Origin: Nitrospira sp. CG24D
GTDB lineage: Bacteria; Nitrospirota; Nitrospiria; Nitrospirales; Nitrospiraceae
Length of the DNA stretch: 57,048 bases
Assembly: GCA_002869855.2 (NCBI GenBank)
Contig: NEWQ02000006.1
Coordinates: 1 to 57,048 of the forward strand
Reading direction: 5' to 3'
Shown here: one piece after another, positions 43,629-52,295 of the stretch
How the letters are laid out: the number at the start of each line of letters is the position of its first letter
Numbering within the stretch: position 1 is the stretch's first letter
Program-made: the position numbers and the translations under genes
Notes under the pieces: model-generated
Databases searched by the model: none
Seen by the model: only the letters and a program-made list of their open reading frames with translations
Told to the model about the DNA's origin: nothing

Positions 43629-45047
43629 TTAGAGGCCTTCGTAGGCGGCGATCGCCGCGGAGATGGCCAGAACCAGGTCTTCCGGCTGTTCCACGTCGTC
43701 GTAGTTGTAGAGGTCCGGGTGCGTATCAAGATACGAGGTGTCGAATCGTCCGGCCCTGAAGTCTTGATCCTGCATGATCGCCTTCATAAAGGGGATCGTC
43801 GTTTTCACGCCTCGCAGCACATATTCTTCCAGTGACCGGCGCATACGGCTGACGGTTTCTTCCCACGTCCGTCCGCGCACGGTCAATTTTGCCAGCAAGG
43901 CGTCATAGTAGGGTGAGACGGTGTAGTCCTTGTACACGGCTCCGTCGATGCGGACGCCGATGCCGCCCGGCGACAGATAGGCGGTGATGGTTCCGGTGCA
44001 GGGCCGGAAATTATTACGTGGATCTTCGGCGTTGATCCGGCATTGAATGGAATGGCCCTGCAACGTGACGTCCGATTGCTGAATGTCCAGCGGTTTGCCT
44101 GCGGCGATGGAGATTTGGTTGCGCACGATATCGATGGCGGTAATCTGTTCGGTCACCGTGTGTTCGACCTGAATCCGCGGGTTCATCTCCATGAAATAAT
44201 AGCGGCCGTCCTGATCGAGTAGGAACTCGACGGTGCCGGCGTTGTCGTATGAGACGGCCTTGGCGATCTGGATGGCGGCCGCGCCCATTTCCGCTCGCAG
44301 TCGCGGGGTCAAAATCAGTGACGGCGCGATCTCGATCAGTTTTTGATGACGGCGCTGGATGGAGCAATCCCGTTCGCCCAGGTGGATGATATTGCCATGC
44401 TTGTCCGCCAGGATCTGGAACTCGATGTGATGCGGGCGCTCGACATATTTCTCAATGAATACGGCGCCGTCTCCGAAGGCGGCGAGGGCCTCGCGGGAGG
44501 CCACTTCCATATTTTCGCGGAGCTCGGCATCCGTCCGGACGACCCGGAGTCCGCGTCCTCCACCGCCGGCGCTTGCTTTGATCATGACCGGGTAGCCGGC
44601 TTCTTTAGCGAAGGCCAGGGCCTCTTTGATATCCGTGACGCCGCCTTCGGTGCCGGGGACGATCGGAACCCCGATTTCTTTCGCGAGGTCGCGGGCTTTG
44701 ATCTTGCTGCCCATGGCGTTGATGGCGGACGGAGACGGTCCGATGAAGGTAATGCCGGAAGTCTGGCACAGCTCGGCAAACTCCGCGTTTTCAGAAAGAA
44801 AGCCGTACCCGGGATGGATGGCATCGGCTCCGATTCTGAGGGCGAGGTCGACGATCTGTTGTTTATCGAGGAAGCCCTTCACCGGGCCTGGGCCAACGAG
44901 GTAGGCTTCATCGGCCTTCTTGACGTAGATGCCGGTTGAATCCGCCTCGGAATAGATGGCGGCTGTGGCGATATTCAGCTCGCGGCAGGCGCGGATGATG
45001 CGCATGGCGATTTCGCCGCGATTTGCGACTAGAATTTTCTTAAACAT
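43629..45047 (-). CDS. pycA: Biotin carboxylase subunit of pyruvate carboxylase
   Basis: A 472-aa ATP-grasp enzyme. The start MFKKILVANRGEIAMRI is the universal biotin carboxylase opening; a longer frame adds an atypical tail. IHPGYGFLSENAEFA, IKASAGGGGRGLRVV (ATP loop), EFQILADKHGNIIHLGERDCSIQRR (split for catalysis) and EMNPRIQVEHTVTEQ follow. It carboxylates biotin on PycB. It could also serve acetyl-CoA carboxylase, but the pycB gene next door supports the pyruvate role, filling oxaloacetate in a reductive-TCA-type autotroph. Confidence 0.92.
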   Translation of the reverse strand: MFKKILVANRGEIAMRIIRACRELNIATAAIYSEADSTGIYVKKADEAYLVGPGPVKGFLDKQQIVDLALRIGADAIHPGYGFLSENAEFAELCQTSGITFIGPSPSAINAMGSKIKARDLAKEIGVPIVPGTEGGVTDIKEALAFAKEAGYPVMIKASAGGGGRGLRVVRTDAELRENMEVASREALAAFGDGAVFIEKYVERPHHIEFQILADKHGNIIHLGERDCSIQRRHQKLIEIAPSLILTPRLRAEMGAAAIQIAKAVSYDNAGTVEFLLDQDGRYYFMEMNPRIQVEHTVTEQITAIDIVRNQISIAAGKPLDIQQSDVTLQGHSIQCRINAEDPRNNFRPCTGTITAYLSPGGIGVRIDGAVYKDYTVSPYYDALLAKLTVRGRTWEETVSRMRRSLEEYVLRGVKTTIPFMKAIMQDQDFRAGRFDTSYLDTHPDLYNYDDVEQPEDLVLAISAAIAAYEGL

Positions 45048-45178
45048 ACGACAGCTGGCCTGACTCACAGGAGACCCCGCACACGGCCAAATCCGGCGCA
45101 AGGGAGCGCGTAACCTAGCATAGAGTCAAAAGTCCTGTCGAGGGATTGGGAGTGGATAGAGGGGATGGAATCATGGCT

Positions 45179-45211
45179 CTTCGGGGAGGGGCTCTTTCCC
45201 TCTCCCCGAAG
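45179..45211 (-). terminator. Strong hairpin, probable transcription terminator
   Basis: CTTCGGGGAG (45179-45188) pairs perfectly with CTCCCCGAAG (45202-45211) across a 13-base loop that itself holds a GGG/CCC pair. It lies 20 bases past the stop of the IPT/TIG gene on the minus strand. No T-run follows, so it may be a factor-dependent or bidirectional end. Confidence 0.6.
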
Positions 45212-45230
45212 CGAAATTGTCGAGACCTGG

Positions 45231-45695
45231 TTACTTGGCCTGGACTAAGAATGCTTTGGATCGGGCGTTGCCGCCGCCGGCGACGACGTCGATGAACGAC
45301 ATGCCCGCTTTCACATCGGGTACCGTGGCTTCGATGGTCGTTTCGTTGACGAAGGTGTAGTCAATCTTGGTCGGCCCCGCTGCGCTGAAGGCCACGCCGC
45401 GGAAGCACTCTTTACTGCCGAAATTTTCACCCGTGATCGTCACTTTCTGGCCGGGCTTCGCTTCGTCCGGCTGGACCTTGAAGATTTTCGGGCGCTTGCT
45501 CCGATCGCAGATCGGATCTTGCTCTACTTTATCGGAGCCCGACCCCTTGATGGACTCCGTGCCGTAGAGCGTAAACCCCGCGCCATCGACAAAGGCTCCG
45601 TTATTGTCCTCCGCGCCGGCTTGGAGGGGCAAGAGCGGAAGCATGAGGAATGAACCGAATAGAATGAAAAGAGCGAATAAAGTACGGGACTGCAT
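45231..45695 (-). CDS. Secreted IPT/TIG domain protein
   Basis: A 154-aa protein with signal peptide (LFALFILFGSFLMLPLLPLQAGA). The mature part has one IPT/TIG immunoglobulin-like domain: PKIFKVQPDEAKPGQKVTIT, GENFGSKECFRGVAF and ATVPDVKAGMSFIDVVA. Two cysteines (DPIC and KEC) may form a disulfide. It follows the PstS-like gene by 21 bases and precedes the strong hairpin, so the two form a small exported-protein operon. Confidence 0.85.
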   Translation of the reverse strand: MQSRTLFALFILFGSFLMLPLLPLQAGAEDNNGAFVDGAGFTLYGTESIKGSGSDKVEQDPICDRSKRPKIFKVQPDEAKPGQKVTITGENFGSKECFRGVAFSAAGPTKIDYTFVNETTIEATVPDVKAGMSFIDVVAGGGNARSKAFLVQAK

Positions 45696-45716
45696 ATGGA
45701 CCTCCTTGATGAAGAT

Positions 45717-46538
45717 CTAGTGACTCGGCATCGGCACATATGTCTCAGCAATGATGGCTTGCCCTGGAGCGGACAGTGCAAACTGCGTGAACGCATCGAC
45801 GAGAGGATTCGCTTCTTTCTTGGAGAGCAGCAAGACCGGCCGACGTAGCGGGTAGCGGCCATCTTTGACGGTCGGCGCTTCCGGCTCGATCTTATCGACC
45901 GGGAGCAGACGCACGGCCACGCCGGTCGAAACGACTGAGAGGCCGGTGCTGAGTGAAATATAGGTGACGGCGGAGAGCGGCGGGAGTGTGCCGACCACTG
46001 TTTTCACAACTTTTTCATCGTGCCCGATGATCTTGGCTGTATCCGAGATCTTCCCGACAATGCCCAGCTGTGACTCGAACGCTTCGCGGATATTCTGGTT
46101 GCGCGGGCGGTCGATCAGGAGGATTCGTGTGTCTGGTCCGCCGACGTCTGCCCAGGTGGTGAATTTCCCAGAAAAGAGCTCTGCGACCTGCTGTTTGGTG
46201 ATTTCTTTCGTGAAGTTGGAAAGGTGAACGAGAATCCCGATCCCGTCCCAGCCGATCTGTTTGCTGGCGAGTGAGGGATCTTCGGAGCCGGTGATCGCGA
46301 TATGGGCTTGTCCCGACTTCACCAGTTCGACCGGTTTTGAATTATCTTCCCAGAGGATGTCGATGTACGCTCGGGGGTTCGCTTTTTCGAAGGCTCTGGC
46401 CAGGGCTTCGATGGTGTTGTTCTCCGGCCCGTTGCCGGCGATCGTCAGGCTTCCTGCCGCGTCCGCGTGAGAGAAAGATGGCAGGGCGGTAATCCCAGTC
46501 ATGCTCATCCAGCAGATGAGCAATAGTCGAAAGATCAT
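45717..46538 (-). CDS. PstS-like substrate-binding protein
   Basis: A 273-aa periplasmic protein; the ATG at 46538 is preceded by AAGGAA. Signal peptide ends near SFSHADA. The type-II periplasmic-binding fold is visible: AGSLTIAGNGPENNTIEALA, HIAITGSEDPSLASKQIGWDGIGI, LFSGKFTTWADVGG and late SKKEANPLVDAFTQFALS. Phosphate-binding PstS proteins share the GxGxxxxxxxIxxxA opening and the F-G-K-x-x-x-W segment. No ABC permease or ATPase is adjacent, so it may be a stand-alone sensor or scavenger. Confidence 0.75.
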   Translation of the reverse strand: MIFRLLLICWMSMTGITALPSFSHADAAGSLTIAGNGPENNTIEALARAFEKANPRAYIDILWEDNSKPVELVKSGQAHIAITGSEDPSLASKQIGWDGIGILVHLSNFTKEITKQQVAELFSGKFTTWADVGGPDTRILLIDRPRNQNIREAFESQLGIVGKISDTAKIIGHDEKVVKTVVGTLPPLSAVTYISLSTGLSVVSTGVAVRLLPVDKIEPEAPTVKDGRYPLRRPVLLLSKKEANPLVDAFTQFALSAPGQAIIAETYVPMPSH

Positions 46539-46600
46539 GCCGATTTCCTTGTTGAAAAGAGGCCCATGAGTCGATGTGGCAGCCACGGCGAGATCATGAC

Positions 46601-46915
46601 CTAGGATTCTGTCCCAGGGCCTGATCCGGGACCCGAGGCTGAAGTGGCGTCCGGCGCTGGAACGTTACGCTTGGCGTTCAATGGGGGGAGCTTGGCAAAC
46701 CGATCCATACGTTCGTTTAACATGGACCCGGCTTTCATCTCGGCAAAGCCCGGTTTGTGATCTCCTTTGACGGTTGAGGCAAAGGAGGAGAGGAGCCGTG
46801 TGGCGTCCTGCGCCTGGCAGAACGGACATTCGGTATCTTCCGGTCGCGCATGGACGGACTGCGTGGCCTCGAATGCTTTTGAGCATTGCCCACACCGATA
46901 CTCATACACAGGCAT
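46601..46915 (-). CDS. FmdB-type zinc ribbon protein
   Basis: A 104-aa protein. The start MPVYEYRCGQCSKAFEATQS and TECPFCQAQDATRLLSSFAS are the four-Cys zinc ribbon of the FmdB (PF09723) family, which is short (about 60-110 aa) and of unknown biochemical role. The C-terminal tail is low complexity (SGPGSGPG). It lies 62 bases upstream of the PstS-like gene. Confidence 0.88.
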   Translation of the reverse strand: MPVYEYRCGQCSKAFEATQSVHARPEDTECPFCQAQDATRLLSSFASTVKGDHKPGFAEMKAGSMLNERMDRFAKLPPLNAKRNVPAPDATSASGPGSGPGTES

Positions 46916-47079
46916 GATCGAGTTCCCTTTCTCTTGGCAGATCCGCTCCGTCGATGAATTTCACACACAGAGGAATCCCGGCAAATACCCCGCCGGTGCC
47001 CTTGACCGGCCGACAAACTTTACCTTATTGTACACAACCATGTAGTTGAACTGCCAGCGTGAATCAGAGGAGGCTGTCG

Positions 47080-47256
47080 ATGTCGGTGTTGATCAGAAAG
47101 TACAAAGGGAATAACGGGATGATGCAGGAAGAGCGCATCGATGACGAGGATCGCATTGAACGGTATATGCGGCTCTTCGACAAAGACGATGTGAAGAAGT
47201 TGGAGACTGGAGTCAAAGTCGTCATTGAAAAAGACGAATGGATTCTCGTTCCGTAA
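47080..47256 (+). CDS. Small hypothetical protein (58 aa)
   Basis: AGAGGAGG lies just before the ATG, a strong ribosome site; an upstream GTG at 47059 lacks one. Charged, with an SVLIRKYKG start and a DDEDRIERYMRLFDKDDVKK helix, then KVVIEKDEWILVP. No family recognised. Neighbours are another small gene and a DMT transporter. Confidence 0.6.
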   Translation: MSVLIRKYKGNNGMMQEERIDDEDRIERYMRLFDKDDVKKLETGVKVVIEKDEWILVP

Positions 47257-47336
47257 TTCGATTGTCGGGCGGGGTTATCGATGAATCGCTTCGGTGATCC
47301 TGTCCGGCACTCCCTTTCCAGTGTAGATTGGCCGTC

Positions 47337-47540
47337 ATGATTTATTGGGTTCATATCGCCCGCTCTATTGATCGCGTGACGCTCCATAAAGAGCGTTGCT
47401 CGGAAGTTCCCGCGAACGTCTTCTCCAGTGACTTTTGGGAGGGCGGTTGGTTTGATTACCCTGATAAAGAGCGAGCCATTCGGGCCATGGAGCAGGCCGG
47501 GACCAACGTGCAGCGGCGCTGTGCGCTCTGCCGACCGTAG
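47337..47540 (+). CDS. Small hypothetical protein (67 aa)
   Basis: Starts at ATG 47337 with no clear Shine-Dalgarno. Cysteines near the middle (KERCSE) and end (RRCALC) and a tryptophan-rich loop (FWEGGWFDYPDKERA) suggest a compact zinc or disulfide-bound fold. The C-terminal RAMEQAGTNVQRRCALCRP is seen in small bacterial proteins of unknown role. Confidence 0.5.
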   Translation: MIYWVHIARSIDRVTLHKERCSEVPANVFSSDFWEGGWFDYPDKERAIRAMEQAGTNVQRRCALCRP

Positions 47541-47635
47541 CAGGCAGTGCCGAGTCCTGAGTGCTCGGTCCTGAGTAGTTCTCTGAGATTCAAGCCCAGC
47601 ACTCAGCAGCCAGGTTTCAACAGTCTTTCAATCCC

Positions 47636-48505
47636 ATGCCGCGATTTGCGTTACTTTTGACGACTCTCATTTGGGGAGCGACCTTTCCTGCGACGAAAGC
47701 GGCGCTTGACCAGATTCCTCCCTTGTCGTTTCTATTCTTGAGATTTTTCCTTGGGGCAGTCCTCGTGGGGCTCTGCCTGGTCCTGGTGGCCAGGCCGGTC
47801 TCGACCGACCGGGCGGTGCTTCGCGCCAGCGCAATTGCGACCGGATGGCTCTTTCTTGGGTATGTGCTGCAAACCGTGGGGCTTGGCTATACCACCGCAT
47901 CTAACTCTGCTTTTATCACGACGCTCTACGTCGTGTTCGTTCCGCTCATCTTGCGGCGCTTTGGCCCGCGATCGTGGGTTGCGGCTGGGATCGCGACCGT
48001 CGGCTTGTGGTGTTTGGTCAAGCCCACAACAAACGTCAATCTCGGAGACCTGTTAACACTCGGGTGTGCGCTGGCATTTGCCGCCCACATGGCGTGTCTG
48101 GAGCGGTATACGCGAGAGTTGGATGCGACGTCATTATTTGTCTGGCAGTTGGTCGCCATGTCCGGACTCATGTTGGTGGCCATGGCTTGGGAGCACCCGA
48201 CGTTGAGCGCATTCGAGCCGACGACGGTCTTATTGATCGGCCTCGCAGTCACCGGAGTCTTGGCGACTCTGGCCTTTGCTGTACAGATGTGGGCGCAGCA
48301 GTTGCTCCCCGCGCAGCAGGTGGCGCTCATTTTTTCGCTTGAGCCGGCCTACGCGGCCTGGCTGGCGTGGTATTTTCTCGGGGAGTCGCTCGACTGGCTG
48401 GGGTGGATCGGGAGTGGATTGATTTTGATCGCGGTGATTATTGGTTCGTTGGGGGCGAGTGTGGCGGAAGCCAATCGCCCGCTCCAGATTTCACCGGTTG
48501 CATGA
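47636..48505 (+). CDS. EamA/DMT family transporter
   Basis: A 289-aa inner-membrane protein with ten helices in two EamA repeats. The opening LLTTLIWGATFPATKAALDQ, FLFLRFFLGAVLVGLCL, and GLGYTTASNSAFITTLYVVFVP are the usual signatures; the second repeat ends ALIFSLEPAYAAWLAWYFLGE. Substrates vary (amino acids, nucleotides, metabolites) and cannot be told here. Confidence 0.88.
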   Translation: MPRFALLLTTLIWGATFPATKAALDQIPPLSFLFLRFFLGAVLVGLCLVLVARPVSTDRAVLRASAIATGWLFLGYVLQTVGLGYTTASNSAFITTLYVVFVPLILRRFGPRSWVAAGIATVGLWCLVKPTTNVNLGDLLTLGCALAFAAHMACLERYTRELDATSLFVWQLVAMSGLMLVAMAWEHPTLSAFEPTTVLLIGLAVTGVLATLAFAVQMWAQQLLPAQQVALIFSLEPAYAAWLAWYFLGESLDWLGWIGSGLILIAVIIGSLGASVAEANRPLQISPVA

Positions 48506-48520
48506 TGAAAGGTCCTAAGC

Positions 48521-48988
48521 ATGGCGCAGAAATTCGGGAATGGCCGGTGGGTGCAGGAAGGATATTTGGACAATCGGGTCGAGGGGACTGTGGTCGGCCG
48601 CATTACCTTTGCCGCGATCGGGCCGGTCGATGTCTATTTGCGCGGAAATTTTAAGGGTGAGATCGCCGGGCAGATGATTCAGTTCCGCAACCGGCACTTT
48701 GAGGACGATGATGTGGCCGGGCAGGTCATCGGTGACATGGAGAATCCGCAGATCGGCGATGTGAATCTCATGTCCTTCGATCCTCATCCCAATCTGGTGC
48801 CGCATCCCTACATCGAGTGGTTCTCGTTGCGGAAGAATCACTACCGTTTCGAACTGGAGCCTGAAGATGCCTGGATTGTAAAAGGGGATGCAGTATCAGC
48901 CTTTGATGCGCAGAGCCACCTCATACGAGCATCGCTCGTCGGTCAAGTGGCGGCGAAGTCCGCACCCGAGGAATCCGACTGGGTCTAA
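48521..48988 (+). CDS. Conserved hypothetical protein
   Basis: A 155-aa soluble protein with AAAGG upstream. Beta-rich (VEGTVVGRITFAAIGPVDVYL, GKGEIAGQMIQFRN-like turns) with a central HPNLVPHPYIEWFSLRKNHYR. No enzyme motif and no signal peptide. It follows the DMT gene by 15 bases, probably in one transcript, and ends convergently near the desaturase gene. Confidence 0.55.
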   Translation: MAQKFGNGRWVQEGYLDNRVEGTVVGRITFAAIGPVDVYLRGNFKGEIAGQMIQFRNRHFEDDDVAGQVIGDMENPQIGDVNLMSFDPHPNLVPHPYIEWFSLRKNHYRFELEPEDAWIVKGDAVSAFDAQSHLIRASLVGQVAAKSAPEESDWV

Positions 48989-49010
48989 GCAGCGCAGACC
49001 GGCCCTCGTA

Positions 49011-49985
49011 TCAGGCGGTGAGGGTGTCCTGTTTGCTCTTCCCTTCCCTCACGTAGTTCGGTACGTCGCGGATGTCCCATACCAGCCCGACCTTCTCCAT
49101 CATCTTCAGGCAGTAGTAGGTCATGTCGACTTCCCACCAATAGAATCCCTGCCTCGTTGAGGCGGGGTAGTAGTGGTGGTTATTGTGCCAGCCTTCTCCC
49201 ATCGTGATGAGCGCGAGGATGAAATTGTTCCGGCTATCGTCGCCGGTTACATAGCGTTGCGAGCCATAGACGTGAGACAGCGAATTGATCGTGCAGGTGC
49301 CATGGATGAGCGCGACGGTCGAAACGAAAAATCCCCAGATCAGCATCTGCGGGCCGGTGGTGCCGAGGCCTGGCGCATAGGCCTCAAGCAATTTCCCGAG
49401 TCCGAACATGCCAAATCCCGCGACGGTCGGCATGAGGATGTCAAACCGGTCGAGGAAGCGAAGTTCCGGGTATTTCGCGAAGTCCTGAATGTTTTTGAGG
49501 CGTGGCGCAAAGTGCGTCTGTGAGGTAAACCACCCCATATGCGACCAAAGAAATCCTCCGTGACGGGGTGAGTGAACGTCGTCTGGCGTATCCGATGCGA
49601 TATGGTGATGCCGATGATGGCCGGCCCACCAGAGCGGGCCGCGTTGGGCGCAAGAACCACCCAGCAGGGCAAAGGCAAACTGCACGGCGCGAGACGTCTT
49701 AAATGTCCGGTGCGAAAAATAGCGGTGGTACCAGCCGGTGATGGCGAACATGCGGAGAAAGTAAAAGGCCACGGCGACAGCCACGGCCGTCCAGCTCCAT
49801 CCGACCCAGATGATGCCAAGACACATCAGGTGAACGGCGATCAACGGAAAGCAGCGGACCCAGTCCATCTTCGGGACGCCATCCGTCTTCATGTATTCCA
49901 GACCGGCCCAGGAGTCGAACCAGCGAAGGACGGTCAGCCACAGATCCTGGCCTCGGGTCGGTTGTATGGTGCTCACGTCGGACAT
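49011..49985 (-). CDS. Acyl-CoA/fatty acid delta-9-type desaturase
   Basis: A 324-aa membrane desaturase. The three histidine boxes are HRYFSH (near 87), HRHHH (near 125) and HNNHH (near 265), the full di-iron ligand set. WDTP-like conserved turn DTPDDVHSPRHGGFLWSHMGW follows the second box. Members insert a cis double bond in acyl chains using O2 and an electron donor, which tunes membrane fluidity. A -10 like TATAAT is seen at 50157-50162. Aerobic lifestyle is implied. Confidence 0.9.
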   Translation of the reverse strand: MSDVSTIQPTRGQDLWLTVLRWFDSWAGLEYMKTDGVPKMDWVRCFPLIAVHLMCLGIIWVGWSWTAVAVAVAFYFLRMFAITGWYHRYFSHRTFKTSRAVQFAFALLGGSCAQRGPLWWAGHHRHHHIASDTPDDVHSPRHGGFLWSHMGWFTSQTHFAPRLKNIQDFAKYPELRFLDRFDILMPTVAGFGMFGLGKLLEAYAPGLGTTGPQMLIWGFFVSTVALIHGTCTINSLSHVYGSQRYVTGDDSRNNFILALITMGEGWHNNHHYYPASTRQGFYWWEVDMTYYCLKMMEKVGLVWDIRDVPNYVREGKSKQDTLTA

Positions 49986-50156
49986 TCGCTACCTCCAGAT
50001 CAGGAATGCGTCGGCATGGCTCACACGATGCCATGCGGCGAAATCCCAGTTATGTTCAACATGATCAGGGCACTTGGGAAAATCTGAAAAAGGCAGGCCG
50101 CCGATGCTGGATGTCTCGTTCACGCTAACAGGAGGCCAGCTTGGTATTTATCGAAC

Positions 50157-50162
50157 ATTATA
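50157..50162 (-). promoter_or_regulatory. Possible -10 element for the desaturase gene
   Basis: TATAAT on the minus strand. The -35 at the expected distance is weak. The leader would be about 165 bases, long enough for regulation. Confidence 0.3.
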
Positions 50163-50268
50163 CATGGACTGTTGAAAAATGAAACAGCCGGGTCCTCTCC
50201 GTGCTTTTTTCCGTGAATGCCGAAAAGTGGCTATTATTTTTCCGGCGATACTTCCGCGTTCGTTGAAT

Positions 50269-50298
50269 TTGACACTCCTGGCCCTGCGTCTCTAGAAT
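50269..50298 (+). promoter_or_regulatory. hemE promoter; transcript probably near-leaderless
   Basis: TTGACA at 50269-50274, an 18-base spacer and TAGAAT at 50293-50298 (5 of 6). The hemE ATG begins at 50308, nine bases after the -10, which would place the transcript start at or within a few bases of the start codon. Confidence 0.65.
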
Positions 50299-50307
50299 GC
50301 GCGACTT

Positions 50308-51333
50308 ATGAATGATCGCTTCCTCAAAGCCTGCCGGCGTGAGCCGGTCGATTGTACGCCGGTCTGGTTTATGCGCCAGGCTGGTCGATACATGTCTGAA
50401 TACCGCGCACTGCGGGCCAAGCATTCCATGCTTGATTTATGTAAGACGCCTGAACTGGCCGCGCAAGTCACGATGCAGCCGATTGACCGATTTCCCCTCG
50501 ATGCCGCCATCATTTTCGCGGACATCCTCCTGCCGCTGGAGCCGATGGGGCTGAATCTGGAGTTTGCCGAGGGCGAAGGTCCGGTGATTCACAATCCGGT
50601 CCGTGACCGCGCTGCGGTGGAACGATTAAAAGTGGTAGATGGCAGTGAGCTTGATTATGTCGCTGAAGCTATCAGGCAGGCCCGTCGGGCGTTGAACGGG
50701 CGCGTGCCGCTCATCGGATTTGCCGGCGCCCCGTTTACGCTCGCGAGTTATGCGATTGAAGGCGGCGGGTCGCGGAACTATCTCCACACGAAGCAGATGA
50801 TGTACAGCGATCCCGCGAGCTGGCACAAGCTTATGGATAAGTTTGCGCGGGTCATCACCGGCTATTTGCGACGGCAGATCCAAGCCGGGGCGCAGGCGGT
50901 CCAGCTGTTCGACAGCTGGGTCGGCTGTCTGTCGGCGGGGGATTACGCCGAGTATGTGAAGCCTCATGTCCAATTGATTTTCGAGGGGCTCAAGCACGAG
51001 GGCGTTCCCCTCATCCACTTCGGCACCGGTACGACGGCCATTCTTCGGCAGATGCGCGAGGCCGGCGGCGATGTGATCGGCATTGATTGGCGCATCCATC
51101 TTGATGAAGCCTGGTCCATGGTCGGACACGATCGTGCGGTGCAGGGGAATCTGGATCCTCTGGTCCTGTTTGCCCCGCTGCATGAAATTGAGCGGCGCGT
51201 TGAAGATATCTTACGGCGGGCCGGCAACCGGCCGGGCCACATTTTCAATCTCGGTCATGGCATCCTTCCGACCACACCGGTCGATCATGTGGCGGCGACG
51301 ATCGACATGATCCACAAACTCAGCCAACGCTAA
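50308..51333 (+). CDS. hemE: Uroporphyrinogen decarboxylase
   Basis: A 341-aa enzyme turning uroporphyrinogen III into coproporphyrinogen III. Landmarks are VWFMRQAGRYMSEYRALR (substrate-binding Arg), AAIIFADILLPLEPMG with the catalytic Asp, and IGFAGAPFTLASYAIEGGGS. Length is normal and the start matches the family N-terminus (MNDRFLKACRREPVD). There is no Shine-Dalgarno, in keeping with a near-leaderless transcript. First gene of hemE-hemH-hemG. Confidence 0.95.
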   Translation: MNDRFLKACRREPVDCTPVWFMRQAGRYMSEYRALRAKHSMLDLCKTPELAAQVTMQPIDRFPLDAAIIFADILLPLEPMGLNLEFAEGEGPVIHNPVRDRAAVERLKVVDGSELDYVAEAIRQARRALNGRVPLIGFAGAPFTLASYAIEGGGSRNYLHTKQMMYSDPASWHKLMDKFARVITGYLRRQIQAGAQAVQLFDSWVGCLSAGDYAEYVKPHVQLIFEGLKHEGVPLIHFGTGTTAILRQMREAGGDVIGIDWRIHLDEAWSMVGHDRAVQGNLDPLVLFAPLHEIERRVEDILRRAGNRPGHIFNLGHGILPTTPVDHVAATIDMIHKLSQR

Positions 51334-51347
51334 TCCAGAGTCATCTC

Positions 51348-52292
51348 ATGGCGGATGCACAAGGTCCGGTCGCTGTTCTACTCATGGCGATGGGAGGACC
51401 CGACTCCCTCGACAACGTTGAGCCTTTCTTGCTGGATGTCCGCGGTGGGCGTCCGACCCCTCCCGAACTCGTCGAAGAAATTCGCGAACGGTATCGCGCC
51501 ACAGGCGGGAAGTCGCCCGCCGTCGGCATTACGCAAGAGGTCGCGAAGAAGCTCGAACGGCGGTTGAACGAGTCCGGCGGTCCGCGCTATCGGGTCTACG
51601 TCGGGTTGCGGCATTGGCATCCCTTTATCAAGGAAACGTATGCCGAGTTGCTTGCCGAGGCGCCGGGGCAGGTGATCGGTCTCTGCATGGCACCGCAGCA
51701 ATCGTCGCTGAGTACCGGGGCCTATCAGAAGAAAGTAGAAGAAGCGCGATCCGCCCTCCAGAGCGCCTGTGCAGTCAGCTATGTGGGAAGCTGGAACCGG
51801 CATCCGCAACTGATTGCGGCGATCGTTGAGAATATCCGCCAGGGATTGCTGAAATTTCCCGCCGACCTCCGTAGCCAGGTCCCGATTTTGTTTACGGCGC
51901 ACAGCCTGCCGGAGCGGATTGTGGCCATGAAAGATCCCTATCCAGATGAAGTCAAAGGCACGGTCGATGCCATCACGGCCTGCTTAGGGCAACAGCCAAC
52001 GCGGTTTGCCTACCAGAGTCAGGGCCGGTCCAGTGAACCATGGCTGGGCCCGACCGTGGAGTCTGCGCTGGAGGCTCTGCATCGCGAAAGCCATCGGCAT
52101 GTGCTCGTGGCTCCGATCGGCTTCATTTGCGATCACGTGGAAACGCTGTTCGATATCGACATTGAATTGAAGCAATTGGCGGTGAATATGGGAATGCACC
52201 TGGAACGGATGCCTATGCTCAATGCCGCTCCGGCACTGATTGAGACCCTGGTGTCGGTGATCGATGCACACCAAGCGTCGCGGGCACAGTAA
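51348..52292 (+). CDS. hemH: Ferrochelatase
   Basis: A 314-aa enzyme inserting Fe2+ into porphyrin. VAVLLMAMGGPDSLDNVEPFL opens the chain; GLRHWHPFIKETYAEL and LFTAHSLPERIVAMKDPY (catalytic His) follow, with YQSQGRSSEPWLGP and VAPIGFICDHVETLFDIDIE (metal-binding Glu). No [2Fe-2S] tail. It begins 14 bases after hemE and ends three bases before hemG, so one operon. Confidence 0.95.
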   Translation: MADAQGPVAVLLMAMGGPDSLDNVEPFLLDVRGGRPTPPELVEEIRERYRATGGKSPAVGITQEVAKKLERRLNESGGPRYRVYVGLRHWHPFIKETYAELLAEAPGQVIGLCMAPQQSSLSTGAYQKKVEEARSALQSACAVSYVGSWNRHPQLIAAIVENIRQGLLKFPADLRSQVPILFTAHSLPERIVAMKDPYPDEVKGTVDAITACLGQQPTRFAYQSQGRSSEPWLGPTVESALEALHRESHRHVLVAPIGFICDHVETLFDIDIELKQLAVNMGMHLERMPMLNAAPALIETLVSVIDAHQASRAQ

Positions 52293-52295
52293 TCC

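Larger units (their letters stand above)
49986..50307. other. 322-base divergent intergenic region
   Basis: Between the desaturase (minus) and hemE (plus). It holds a minus-strand TATAAT at 50157-50162, about 170 bases before the desaturase start, and the hemE promoter near its right end. No tRNA, riboswitch or ORF of note is seen. Two T-rich runs occur at 50203-50240. Confidence 0.5.
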
